This document shows positions 8,479-16,159 of a DNA stretch of 64,000 nt, piece after piece; position 1 is the stretch's first letter, and each line of letters starts with the position of its first letter. The DNA lies in contig CAWDAQ010000011.1 in NCBI GenBank assembly GCA_963800325.1, positions 62,001 through 126,000 of the forward strand, in the 5' to 3' direction. Origin of the DNA: CAWDAQ01 sp963800325 (GTDB lineage: Bacteria; Actinomycetota; Actinomycetes; Actinomycetales; Dermatophilaceae). The translations under genes and the position numbers were made by a program. The notes beneath the pieces were generated by a model, which saw nothing but the letters and a program-made list of their open reading frames with translations, was not told the DNA's origin and searched no databases.

Positions 8479-9231
8479 ATGGAGCCCGTCTACCGTCCGG
8501 TCATCGCCGCCGCCCGCGCCGTGTTCGCCGCGCAGGGCCTGAGGTTCGACATCCACGGCGCGGAGAACGTGCCCCGCAGCGGTCCGGCGGTCATGGCGAT
8601 CAACCACACCGGCTACTTCGACTTCACCTACGCCGGGCTCGCCGCGCGCCCCTCGGGGCGGTACGTGCGCTTCATGGCGAAGGAGTCGATCTTCGGCCAC
8701 CGGGTCGCCGGTCCCCTCATGCGCGGCATGAAGCACATCCCGGTCGACCGGGCCGCCGGGACGGCCTCGTTCCGGGCGGCGATCCAGGCGCTCAAGGACG
8801 GCGAGGTCGTCGGGGTGTTCCCGGAGGCGACGATCTCCCGCTCGTTCGAGATCAAGGAGTTCAAGTCCGGCGTCGTCCGGCTCGCCCAGGTCACCGGCGC
8901 ACCGCTGCTGCCGGTGACGCTGTGGGGCTCGCACCGGGTGTGGACCAAGGACCTGCCCAAGCGCCTCGGGCGCAGCAACATCCCGATCTCGGTCACCGTC
9001 GGCCACCCGATCACGGTCGGGCGGCGGGACGACGCCGAGGCGGCGCTGGCGACGCTGACCGCGACGATGACCGCGCAGCTCCACGCCCAGCAGGAGGCCT
9101 ACCCCACGTTGACCGGTGACGACCTGGTGTACGTGCCGGCGCGGCTCGGCGGCCGGGCGCCGACCCCGGAGGAGGCCCACGAGAAGGACCTGCGGGACAT
9201 GAACCGGACCCGGGACCGGTTCAACTCCTGA
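8479..9231 (+). CDS. plsC: 1-acyl-sn-glycerol-3-phosphate acyltransferase family protein
   Basis: 250 aa. Transfers an acyl chain to lysophosphatidic acid or a related acceptor at the inner membrane face. Conserved blocks occur in order: NHTGYFD (the NHx4D catalytic motif, about residues 54-60), KHIPVDR, VVGVFPEATIS (the FPEG-like block) and APLLPVTLWGSHR. Residues 75-100 include the usual amphipathic region. The start codon follows a leaderless-type promoter. It faces the B12-uptake operon tail gene, with tandem hairpins between the two stops. PlsC-like enzymes vary in acceptor, so the exact lipid is not certain. Confidence 0.88.
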   Translation: MEPVYRPVIAAARAVFAAQGLRFDIHGAENVPRSGPAVMAINHTGYFDFTYAGLAARPSGRYVRFMAKESIFGHRVAGPLMRGMKHIPVDRAAGTASFRAAIQALKDGEVVGVFPEATISRSFEIKEFKSGVVRLAQVTGAPLLPVTLWGSHRVWTKDLPKRLGRSNIPISVTVGHPITVGRRDDAEAALATLTATMTAQLHAQQEAYPTLTGDDLVYVPARLGGRAPTPEEAHEKDLRDMNRTRDRFNS

Positions 9232-9247
9232 GCAGGTCCGCCCCGGG

Positions 9248-9295
9248 CTCGTGCTCCGGCGGACGCGGAGTCTCGTGCTCCGGCGGACGCGGAGT
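9248..9295. terminator. Tandem 24-bp repeat with hairpins between convergent genes
   Basis: A 24-bp unit occurs twice, head to tail, without a gap (9248-9271 and 9272-9295). Each copy contains CTCCG and CGGAG arms able to form a hairpin. It lies between the convergent stops of plsC and the DUF4916 gene and is best read as a bidirectional terminator. Confidence 0.55.
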
Positions 9296-9306
9296 GCCGG
9301 GTCCCC

Positions 9307-9846
9307 TCAGACGGGGTGGCCGAGGTGGGCCAGGGCCTGGCGCAGCAGGGCCCCGTGCCCGCCGCCCATCTCCTGGAGCATGCTCGGGTCGGCCGCCTCC
9401 TGCGGGGTGAGCCAGGCCAGGTCGAGGGCGTCCTGCTGCGGGGCGCAGTCCCCGGTGACCGGGACGATGTGCGCGAGCGAGACCGCGTGCTGGCGCGGGT
9501 CGTGGTACGGCGTGACCCCGGGGGTGGGGAAGTACTCGGCGACCGTGAACGGCTGCGGGCTCAGCGGGACCCGAGGCAGCGCCATCGGTCCGAGGTCCTT
9601 CTCGATGTGGCGGAGCAGGGCGTCGCGGACCCGCTCGTGGAAGAGCACCCGCCCGGACACGAGCTCGCGGTTGACGTGGCCGTCGGAGGAGGCGCGCAGC
9701 AGCAGCCCGACCGCGGTGACGTCCCCGACCTGGTCGACCCGGACGGGCACCGCGTCGACGTAGACGATCGGCATGCGGCCGCGCACGCTCTCGAGGTCCT
9801 CCTCGGAGAGCCACGCGGCGTTCCGGTCGAGGTCCATCGGCTTCAT
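9307..9846 (-). CDS. DUF4916-type Nudix-fold protein, degenerate Nudix box
   Basis: 179 aa, last gene of the riboswitch operon; its ATG overlaps the S-component stop as ATGA. The chain MPIVYVDAVPVRVDQVGDV then VGLLLRAS fits the actinobacterial DUF4916/Nudix family. The Nudix box can be aligned at GRVLFHERVRDALLRHIEKD followed by LG: G-x5-E and the Arg are kept, but the REUxEE core reads RHIEKD, losing the usual metal-binding glutamates. It is therefore probably a binding or regulatory protein, or a very altered hydrolase. Co-translation with a predicted cobalamin transporter suggests a link to cobamide metabolism, but nothing in the sequence shows the ligand. Confidence 0.75.
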   Translation of the reverse strand: MKPMDLDRNAAWLSEEDLESVRGRMPIVYVDAVPVRVDQVGDVTAVGLLLRASSDGHVNRELVSGRVLFHERVRDALLRHIEKDLGPMALPRVPLSPQPFTVAEYFPTPGVTPYHDPRQHAVSLAHIVPVTGDCAPQQDALDLAWLTPQEAADPSMLQEMGGGHGALLRQALAHLGHPV

Positions 9847-10757
9847 GGCCCCGAATCCTCGCACACGGGCTCCTCCCGCCCCCGGGGTGGCGCGAACTCC
9901 ACGGGGGCCTCGAAGGCGGCCCGCCGCGCGGCCCTGCGGAGGGTGCCCAGGACCGCCGGGCCGAGCGCGGCGAGCAGCGCCACCGTCGTCGCGGCGCGGA
10001 GCAGGTCCCAGCCGAGCGAGGTCGCGAGGGAGAACAGCAGGAAGCGGTGGAGGTTCTCGGCGACCGGGGCGCCGGGGACGAAGGAGAGCCCGGTCGCGGT
10101 CCCGGTCGCGAACGGCCAGAACGAGAGGTTGAGCGCCCACCCGTAGAGCAGTGACGCCACGGCCCCGTAGGTCGCCAGCAGCAGCGCCTCGACCCGTCCC
10201 CGGGCCCGGGGGAGGAGCCCGGCACCGAGGCCCACCCAGGCCGCGCCGAGCATCTGGAACGGCAGCCACGGCCCGACGCCCCCGGTGACGAGCGCGGACG
10301 CGAACAGGGTGCTCGCGCCGAGCACGAAGCCGAACCCCGCGCCGAGGGCCCGCCCGCCGAGGACGAGGACGACGAACACGGTCTCGACGCCGCCGGTGCC
10401 GGCGCCCACGGGCCGCAGCGCGGCCCCGACCGCCGAGAGCACCCCGAGCAGTGCGACCGCCTTGACGTCGAGCCCGCCCTCGGCGACCTCCACGAGGACG
10501 ACCGCGAGCAGCAGCGGCAGGAGCAGCGCGAACAGCAGGGGGGCGTCGCCGCCGTGGGCGAGCCCGGAGCCGGGGTCGACGAGCAGGGGCCAGCCGAACG
10601 CGACGACCCCGGTGGCGCTGACGAGCGCGATCGCGAGGGCCGACCGGGGCCGCAGCAGCACCGCGCGCCGGGCCGCCTCCCACGGGGCCCTCGCCGTGTC
10701 CGCTCTGCTCGCCGTGTCTGCTCTGCTCGGTGCGTCCGTTCTGCGTGCCGAGCTCAC
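9843..10757 (-). CDS. ECF transporter S component (predicted cobalamin-specific)
   Basis: 304 aa, GTG start overlapping the ATPase stop (GTGA). After a polar N-terminus with the repeat SRADTASRADTA there are about seven to eight hydrophobic segments, including ALAIALVSATGVVAFGWPLL, LLFALLLPLLLAVVLVEV, LGAGFGFVLGASTLFASALV and LLATYGAVASLLYGWALNL. This is the layout of an ECF-type substrate-binding membrane subunit, somewhat longer than the usual 200 residues. Specificity for vitamin B12 is inferred from the cobalamin riboswitch at the head of the operon and the transcobalamin-like proteins upstream. CbrT, a B12-specific S component, is the precedent. In-operon EcfT and EcfA genes make it a self-contained group I-style ECF system. 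Confidence 0.8.
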   Translation of the reverse strand: MSSARRTDAPSRADTASRADTARAPWEAARRAVLLRPRSALAIALVSATGVVAFGWPLLVDPGSGLAHGGDAPLLFALLLPLLLAVVLVEVAEGGLDVKAVALLGVLSAVGAALRPVGAGTGGVETVFVVLVLGGRALGAGFGFVLGASTLFASALVTGGVGPWLPFQMLGAAWVGLGAGLLPRARGRVEALLLATYGAVASLLYGWALNLSFWPFATGTATGLSFVPGAPVAENLHRFLLFSLATSLGWDLLRAATTVALLAALGPAVLGTLRRAARRAAFEAPVEFAPPRGREEPVCEDSGP

Positions 10758-12562
10758 GGTCCACCCCCGCCGGTCGGTCCCGGCGTGCCCACGTTGCCCA
10801 CGTTGCCCGCGGAGCCCTCGGAGCCCACCTCACCCACCGCGTGGACGCCCTCGCGGTCGAGCGCCCCGCGGACGGCGTCGACGGTCAGCCACCGGCCGGG
10901 CGCGGTGACCTTCGCGACCTGCGGTGCGAACGCCGGGGAGGCGACGACGACGTCCGCGGTCGGCCCGTCGGCGACGACCTCGCCCTCGGCGAGCACGACG
11001 ACACGGTCGGCGGCATCCGCGACGAACTCGACGTCGTGGGTCGAGAGCAGCACGGCGTGCCCGTCCGCGGCGAGCTCGTCGAGCACCCGGGTGAGGGACC
11101 GCTTCGCGTCCGGGTCCAGGCCCCGGGTCGGCTCGTCGAGGAGCAGCACCGGCGGGCGCGCGGTGAGCTGGATCGCGAGCACCAGCGCGAGGCGCTGCCC
11201 CTCGGACAGGTCGCGGGGGTGGCGGTCCCCGGGCACGTCGGGGGCGAGCCGGGCCAGGGTCGCGGCGCACGTGCCGCCGGTGGCGCCGCTCTCGGCGTCG
11301 GCCTGGGCGCACTCGGCGGCGACGGTGTCGAGGTAGAGCAGGTCGGACGCGGTCTGCGGGACGAGGCCGACGAGGCGGCGCCGTTCGTGGGGACTCAGCG
11401 CGGCCGGGTCGGTGCCGTCGCAGGTCACGGTGCCGCCGTCCCGGCGTCCACTGCCCTGGAGGGCCCAGAGCAGCGAGGACTTCCCGGACCCGTTGCGCCC
11501 CATGAGCGCGGTGACCTCCCCGGACCGCAGCGCGATCCCGGCAGCGGCGACGGCGAGGACGGGGCCGTGCCGGACGACGACGTCGCGGGCCTCGAGCAGC
11601 ACGCGCGCGTCGGCTGCGCGTGGGTCGGCTGCGCGTGGGTCGGCGTCGTGGGGGCCGGTGTGGCGGGGGCCGGCCGCGTGCGCGTCCGGGACGCGCGGGT
11701 CGGCGAGCGCGCGGCGCAGGCCCGTCGCCGCCCGTCGGGCGTCCCGGACCGAGAGCGGCAGCGGGTCCCAGCCCGCCCAGCGCCCGAGGTCGACGACCGG
11801 GGGAGCGACGTCGGACCACCTCATGACCTCGGCAGGGGCGCCGTGGGTGACCCGCCCTCCGGCGCCGACGTGGACGACTCGGTCGGCGTACTGCAGGACC
11901 CGCTCGACCCGGTGCTCGGCGACGACGACGGTCACCGCGAGGTCGTGGACGAGGCGGGTCAGCGCGGCGAGGACCTCCTCGGCGCCCGTCGGGTCCAGCG
12001 CCGAGGTGGGCTCGTCGAGGACGAGGACCCGGGGGTGGGTGGTGAGCACCGAGCCGATGGCGACCCGCTGCTGCTCCCCGCCGGACAGGTCCCGCAGCGG
12101 CGCGCGCCGCAGGTCGGCGATGCCGAGGACGTCGAGGGTCTCCTCGACCCGCTTGCGCATCGTCGCGGGCGGCAGCGCGAGCTGCTCCATGCCGTAGGCG
12201 AGCTCCTCCTCGACGGTGTCGGTGACGAAGCCGGCGAGCGGGTCCTGGCCGACGACCCCGACGAGGTCGGCGAGGTCGCGGGGTCGGTGGGTGCGGGTGT
12301 CCCGGCCGTGCACGGTGACCCGGCCGCCCAGGACACCCCCGGTGAAGTGGGGCACGGTGGCGCCGACGGCCCCGAGCAGGGTCGACTTGCCCGAGCCGGT
12401 CCGTCCGACGACGAGCACGAGCTCGCCCTCGCCGACGGCGAGGTCGACGCCGGTGAGCGCGGGGGCCGGGGCGCCCGCGTAGGTGACGCTGACGCCCTCG
12501 AGCAGGACGGCGGGCTCGGGCACGGCAGGCTCGGGCACCACGGGGTGGAGCGGCGGGGTCAC
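10754..12562 (-). CDS. Fused ECF transporter ATPase (EcfA-EcfA)
   Basis: 602 aa, GTG start overlapping ecfT (GTGA). Two complete ABC ATPase domains lie in one chain. Domain 1 (about residues 15-245) has VVGRTGSGKSTLLGAVG, LSGGEQQRVAIG and VLVLDEPTSALDP. Domain 2 (about residues 315-560) has LMGRNGSGKSSLLWAL, LSEGQRLALVLAI and VLLLDEPTRGLDP. An Asp/Ala/Arg/His-rich, internally repetitive linker (DADPRAADPRAADAR) joins them. The product energises the S component through EcfT. In most ECF loci the two ATPases are separate genes; the fusion fixes a heterodimer-like pair. The C-terminus ends in a Gly/Val-rich low-complexity tail. Confidence 0.92.
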   Translation of the reverse strand: MTPPLHPVVPEPAVPEPAVLLEGVSVTYAGAPAPALTGVDLAVGEGELVLVVGRTGSGKSTLLGAVGATVPHFTGGVLGGRVTVHGRDTRTHRPRDLADLVGVVGQDPLAGFVTDTVEEELAYGMEQLALPPATMRKRVEETLDVLGIADLRRAPLRDLSGGEQQRVAIGSVLTTHPRVLVLDEPTSALDPTGAEEVLAALTRLVHDLAVTVVVAEHRVERVLQYADRVVHVGAGGRVTHGAPAEVMRWSDVAPPVVDLGRWAGWDPLPLSVRDARRAATGLRRALADPRVPDAHAAGPRHTGPHDADPRAADPRAADARVLLEARDVVVRHGPVLAVAAAGIALRSGEVTALMGRNGSGKSSLLWALQGSGRRDGGTVTCDGTDPAALSPHERRRLVGLVPQTASDLLYLDTVAAECAQADAESGATGGTCAATLARLAPDVPGDRHPRDLSEGQRLALVLAIQLTARPPVLLLDEPTRGLDPDAKRSLTRVLDELAADGHAVLLSTHDVEFVADAADRVVVLAEGEVVADGPTADVVVASPAFAPQVAKVTAPGRWLTVDAVRGALDREGVHAVGEVGSEGSAGNVGNVGTPGPTGGGGP

Positions 12563-13701
12563 CGGCTCACCACCCTCGCCCGCGGGGCGGGGCGGGTCCG
12601 GACCCTGCGGCCCGCGGCCCCCCGTGCCGGGGCCGGCGGGGGCGGCGGTGTCGCGGCCGCGGGCAGGGCCGCGAGCAGCAGCGCCAGCACCGGGACCACC
12701 GGCAGCACCGGCAGCCCGAGGGGGTACAGCGGGGCGGCGAGGGCCTCGGGGTCGGTCCGGGCGGTCGCGAGGAGGACGGCGGCCGCGAGCGCCCCGCTCG
12801 CCGAGGTGATCCACTCGGGCAGCGCCCACGGGTCGGGGCGGTGCACGCTGCGCCGGACTCCCCGGCCGGCGGCGACGACGCCGGCGGCGGCGAGCGCGAG
12901 CCCGACCAGCAGCACCGGCAGCCCGAGGACGGCCGGCGAGGTGGTGTCGAGCAGCCCGTAGCAGCCCACCGCCGTCCCGAGCAGGCCGGTGAGGGTGAGC
13001 CCGCCGGTGATCCGACGGCTGCGGGGGGTGACGCCGTCGCGCCGGCCGTAGCCGCGCGAGTCCATCGCCGCGGCGAGCAGGAGGGCCCGGTCGAGGGTGT
13101 CCTGCAGGACCGGCAGGGCGACCTCGCGCAGACCCCGCACGCCCCGGGCGGGCTCGCCGCGCAGCCTCCGTGCGCGGCGGACCCGCTGCACGCTCTCGGC
13201 GAGCTGGGGCGCGACGGTCACCGCGACGACGACCGCGGTGCCGATCTCGTTCAGCGCCGCGGGGAGGGCGCGGAGCAGCCTCTTGGGGTTGGCGAGCGCG
13301 TTCGCGGCGCCGACGCAGGCGATCATGACCGCGAGCCGGGCCCCCTCCAGCGCGGTGGCGAGCAGCCCCTCGAGCCGGACCGGGCCGAGCAGCTCGACCC
13401 CGGCCGCCCACGACGGCAGCGTGACGCTCGGCAGCGGGAGCAGGACGACGTCGCCGGACTTGACGCCGACGAGGACGTGGAGGACGACCCGCACGGCGAC
13501 GATCGCCGCGCCGAGGCAGAGGTAGAGCCGGAACGAGCGCGCCCACGGCGAGCTCCCCCGGCGCGCCGCGACGACGAGGCAGACGACGCCGAGGACCGTG
13601 CCGAGGACGAGCGGGTTCGTCGTCGTCGACGCGGCTGCGGCGAGGCCGAGCGCCCACGCCCACCACGCGGCGGGGTGGACCTCGCGGGCGAGCGGGCTCA
13701 C
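12559..13701 (-). CDS. ecfT: ECF transporter transmembrane subunit EcfT
   Basis: 380 aa, GTG start overlapping the DUF4430 gene stop (GTGA). A membrane protein with N-terminal helices (AWWAWALGLAAAASTTTNPL, VLGTVLGVVCLVVAARRG) and a cytoplasmic coupling region. The EcfT signature appears as the basic block VQRVRRARRLRGEPARGV, followed by LQDTLDRALLLAAAMDSRGYG, the characteristic A-MDSRGYG motif that docks on the ATPases. Further hydrophobic segments follow, giving a longer protein than the usual 250-270 residues. It couples the fused ATPase to the S component encoded downstream. Confidence 0.92.
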   Translation of the reverse strand: MSPLAREVHPAAWWAWALGLAAAASTTTNPLVLGTVLGVVCLVVAARRGSSPWARSFRLYLCLGAAIVAVRVVLHVLVGVKSGDVVLLPLPSVTLPSWAAGVELLGPVRLEGLLATALEGARLAVMIACVGAANALANPKRLLRALPAALNEIGTAVVVAVTVAPQLAESVQRVRRARRLRGEPARGVRGLREVALPVLQDTLDRALLLAAAMDSRGYGRRDGVTPRSRRITGGLTLTGLLGTAVGCYGLLDTTSPAVLGLPVLLVGLALAAAGVVAAGRGVRRSVHRPDPWALPEWITSASGALAAAVLLATARTDPEALAAPLYPLGLPVLPVVPVLALLLAALPAAATPPPPPAPARGAAGRRVRTRPAPRARVVSR

Positions 13702-14441
13702 GTGGCGCCACCGTGGTGGGGCGGCCGGCCGTCGTCGGCGTCCGCGCCCCGGTCGGCAGCCGCGCGGCGCCGGCGCGCCACCCACGCGCCGGCCCCGCCG
13801 AGCGCGAGGAGGACCCCGCCGCCGGCGAGCACCCCGGTCAGGGAGCCTGCGCCGTCGGCCGGGGCCGGCCCCGAGGACGCCGACGAGCGCGAGGACGCCG
13901 ACGCCCTCGGGGACGCCGGGGCGGGGGCGGACGTGGCGGCGCTCGAGGGGGCCGGGGTCGCGCTCGCCTCGGCCCGGCCCGGCGCCGTCCGGGGAGGGTC
14001 GCCCGGGCCCAAGGCCCACCCCTCGACCGAGCCCGGCGCGGGGTCGCTGTCGGCGGCCCCGGTGCGCTGGTAGGTCCAGCCGCCCTTCCCGTCGGAGCGC
14101 CAGTACGACCAGTACGAGTCCGCGGGCGGCATGGCCCGGCACGAGGCGGTCGCCGGCAGGCCGTCGACCCGGCACACCGCCGCGGGGAAGGACTGCACGG
14201 GCGTCTCCCGGTGGCCGGCGGCCCGCAGTGCGGCGAGGCCGCTGGCCGGGTCGCCGGGGACGCACGCCGCCGCCGGGGCGGCGGAGCCGCCGGGGTCGAC
14301 GACGACGACGACCCCGCGGCAGGAGCCGGTGGGGGAGGTCGCGGTCCCCGCGCCGGCCGTGCCGTGGGCAGCCGGACCCGCCCCCGCCACCGCGGCCGGG
14401 AGGGCCGCGGCGGCGAGGAGCAGGGCCGGTGTCGCGCTCAC
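13698..14441 (-). CDS. Membrane-anchored DUF4430 protein (transcobalamin beta-domain-like)
   Basis: 247 aa, GTG start overlapping the upstream stop (GTGA). A hydrophobic N-terminus (SATPALLLAAAALPAAVAG) serves as signal peptide. The core (about residues 30-150) has four cysteines and DSYWSYWRSDGKGGWTYQ followed by PGSVEGWALG, the hallmark of actinobacterial DUF4430 proteins. DUF4430 is the fold of the C-terminal beta domain of transcobalamin/intrinsic factor. An Ala/Pro/Ser-rich spacer leads to a C-terminal helix (LTGVLAGGGVLLALGGAGAW) and the basic stop-transfer sequence RRRR. The protein should therefore face outward, tethered to the membrane. I infer that it works with the alpha-barrel protein encoded just upstream to capture B12. 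Confidence 0.82.
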   Translation of the reverse strand: MSATPALLLAAAALPAAVAGAGPAAHGTAGAGTATSPTGSCRGVVVVVDPGGSAAPAAACVPGDPASGLAALRAAGHRETPVQSFPAAVCRVDGLPATASCRAMPPADSYWSYWRSDGKGGWTYQRTGAADSDPAPGSVEGWALGPGDPPRTAPGRAEASATPAPSSAATSAPAPASPRASASSRSSASSGPAPADGAGSLTGVLAGGGVLLALGGAGAWVARRRRAAADRGADADDGRPPHHGGAT

Positions 14442-15811
14442 GTGGTCCGCCGCCCCCGGGACCCGGCGCGGGCGAGGAGGACCCCGGCGAGGAGCAGCGC
14501 CACGACCGCGACGGCCACGCCGATCGCGAGCGGGCTGGTCCACCACGAGGACGCGGTCCCGGGGTCGTCGGACGCCCGCGCGTCCGAGGCCGCAGACCCC
14601 GAGGCGGCAGACCCCGAGGCACCCGAGGCGGCGGTCCCAGCGGCGGCCGTGGCGCAGGTGAGGTCGGCCGGCGCCGCGGCCGCCCCGTCGGCGGACACGC
14701 TCGCCAGCGGCGTCCCGGCGAGCGCGAGCACCGCCTGGGCCGTCGCCCGCCGGTCCTCGTCGCTCGTCGCGGCCTCGGCCCGGGCGGACCTGCCCTTCCG
14801 GGCGGCCGCCGCGTCGTACGGGACCGCACCGGCGCGCGCGGTCGGCGCGTGGCAGCCGTACTGCAGGCCGACGAGGTAGTCCGTGGCCCGCGAGCTCGCC
14901 GCGTCCCGGCCCGCGGCCGCGAAGGCCTGCCCGGCGAGTCCGGTCGAGTTGGCGTTGACGCCGGCGGTCGGCCCGGTGCCGGCGACGCCGCCGGCGTCGG
15001 TCTGGGCGGAGGCGAGCTGGTCGACGGCCCTGCGCGCCGCGGCGGTCGCGGCGTCGGTGCCCGCGGCGAGCGCCGCCTGCGCAGCGACCGCCGTCGTGTC
15101 GGGGTCGGAGGTGCACGGCTTCGTGCCCGGGTCGAGCCGGAACCCGCCGTCGTCGCACTGCTGGTCGAGCAGGAACGAGACCGCCTCGGGGGAGGCCGGG
15201 TGGTCGGTCCGCGAGAGCGCGATGACCGCGAGCGACTGGCCGACCACGTTGGAGAAGTCCCCGGCGGAGGCGTCGTCGCGGTACCGGCCCGAACCCGCCT
15301 CGAGCGAGGCGAGCACCGCGGGCAGGTCGTACCCGCCGAAGGCGCTCGGGTCCTCGCCCTGGGCGAGCGCGACGAGGAGGAGCTTGGCGGTGGCGCCGGC
15401 GTAGTGGTCGCCCTTCGCGCCCCCGCCGACGTAGTCCACGGCGTGCCGCCGCAGGGCCGACGTCGAGGCCGCTGCCTGGTCCTGCGCCGTGCCGGCGGCG
15501 TCGAGCCCGAGCACGGCGTCCGCGGTGAGGCCGTAGTCGGGGTAGTCCTTGCCCTCGTAGCTCGTGCTGAGCACGTCCGTGCCCGCCGCGAGCTGCCCGG
15601 CGAGGTAGCGGCCCGCCGCCGCGGCCGGGTCCGACCACTCCTGCGCCGGGGAGCCGGTGGCACCCGTCATCGCCGTCGTGGTGCTCGGCGTCGTGGTGCT
15701 CGCCGACGCCGGCGGCGGGCCGCCGACGGCGAGCGCGCCGAGGAGCAGCGCGCCGAGGAGCGTCGGGACGCGCCTTCGGGAGCGGTGGTGCGGGGTCCGG
15801 GGGGTGTGCAT
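14438..15811 (-). CDS. Membrane-anchored alpha/alpha-barrel protein (transcobalamin alpha-domain-like)
   Basis: 457 aa, first gene of the operon; ATG preceded by AGGAAGAAGG. A twin-arginine-looking but Sec-type signal (RSRRRVPTLLGALLLGALAV, cleavage near ASA-37) precedes helical repeats of the prenyltransferase/terpene-cyclase kind. These include YLAGQLAAGTDVLSTSY, YGLTADAVLGLDAAGT, FLLDQQCDDGGFRLDP (QW/QF-like) and GLAGQAFAAAGRD. Animal transcobalamin and intrinsic factor have exactly this alpha6/alpha6 barrel as their alpha domain. A C-terminal helix (PLAIGVAVAVVALLLAGVLL) plus a basic tail anchors it. The riboswitch, the DUF4430 partner and the ECF genes together support cobalamin binding outside the membrane. 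No ligand residue can be named from sequence alone. Confidence 0.8.
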   Translation of the reverse strand: MHTPRTPHHRSRRRVPTLLGALLLGALAVGGPPPASASTTTPSTTTAMTGATGSPAQEWSDPAAAAGRYLAGQLAAGTDVLSTSYEGKDYPDYGLTADAVLGLDAAGTAQDQAAASTSALRRHAVDYVGGGAKGDHYAGATAKLLLVALAQGEDPSAFGGYDLPAVLASLEAGSGRYRDDASAGDFSNVVGQSLAVIALSRTDHPASPEAVSFLLDQQCDDGGFRLDPGTKPCTSDPDTTAVAAQAALAAGTDAATAAARRAVDQLASAQTDAGGVAGTGPTAGVNANSTGLAGQAFAAAGRDAASSRATDYLVGLQYGCHAPTARAGAVPYDAAAARKGRSARAEAATSDEDRRATAQAVLALAGTPLASVSADGAAAAPADLTCATAAAGTAASGASGSAASGSAASDARASDDPGTASSWWTSPLAIGVAVAVVALLLAGVLLARAGSRGRRTT

Positions 15812-15965
15812 CGTGCCTTCTTCCTGAGCGGTTCGTGACGGATCTCCCGAACGCTCCGGAGACGACGACGCCCTCGACCCGGCCGGTGGTGCGGACGGGG
15901 CGAGGGCGGACTCGGACCGGGGGCCCGGGCTCCGCCCCGCGTGCCTCGACGGTGGTGTGGAGCCG
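15812..15965 (-). promoter_or_regulatory. Riboswitch expression platform / 5' UTR
   Basis: This leader between the B12 aptamer and the first start codon is GC-rich, with several self-complementary blocks (GCCCGGGC near 15923; CTCCGGAG near 15853). It ends in a good ribosome site. The blocks could sequester the ribosome site in the ligand-bound form. No coding sequence is seen. Confidence 0.4.
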
Positions 15966-16085
15966 CTCGCGGGCCCCGGGCATTCCGGCTCGCCACCTGC
16001 GTGCGGTGGCCTACGGTTGCGGGTCAGCGCCGGACTTGGACCGGCTTCCCCCGGGTCTCGCGTGTGGTGTCGCCCGTGGCGACCC
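15966..16085 (-). ncRNA. Cobalamin (B12) riboswitch
   Basis: On the minus strand the RNA contains the B12-element core: GGGGGAAGCCGGTCCAAGTC, then GGCGCTGACCCGCAACCGT, then GGTGGCGAGCCGGAATGCCC. These correspond to the conserved GGGAA, GCTG-CCCGCAAC and B-box regions in the correct order and spacing. About 155 nt separate it from the first start codon. There is no U-run after a hairpin, so regulation of translation is more likely than termination, as is common in Actinobacteria. It should repress the uptake operon when cobalamin is plentiful. Confidence 0.92.
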
Positions 16086-16089
16086 CGTC

Positions 16090-16095
16090 ACTGTA
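16090..16095 (-). promoter_or_regulatory. -10 element (TACAGT) of the B12 uptake operon
   Basis: TACAGT on the minus strand ends about 5 nt before the first bases of the cobalamin riboswitch. No good -35 match is visible. It is divergent from the ileS promoter about 60 bp away. Confidence 0.45.
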
Positions 16096-16152
16096 GCCCA
16101 CCGCCGTCCCCGCCCGGACCCGCCGCGGTGGGTGCCAGACACAGGTCCGGGC

Positions 16153-16158
16153 TAGGAT
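16153..16158 (+). promoter_or_regulatory. -10 element (TAGGAT) of ileS leader
   Basis: TAGGAT lies about 10 nt upstream of the T-box Stem I. A TANNNT hexamer fits the actinobacterial housekeeping sigma. The -35 region is weak. Confidence 0.5.
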
Positions 16159-16159
16159 G

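Noticed and set aside
14438..15811. Annotation of the alpha-barrel protein as a prenyltransferase or terpene cyclase
   Set aside because: It is secreted and anchored, lacks an acidic catalytic DxDD/metal motif, and sits under a B12 riboswitch with DUF4430 and ECF genes.
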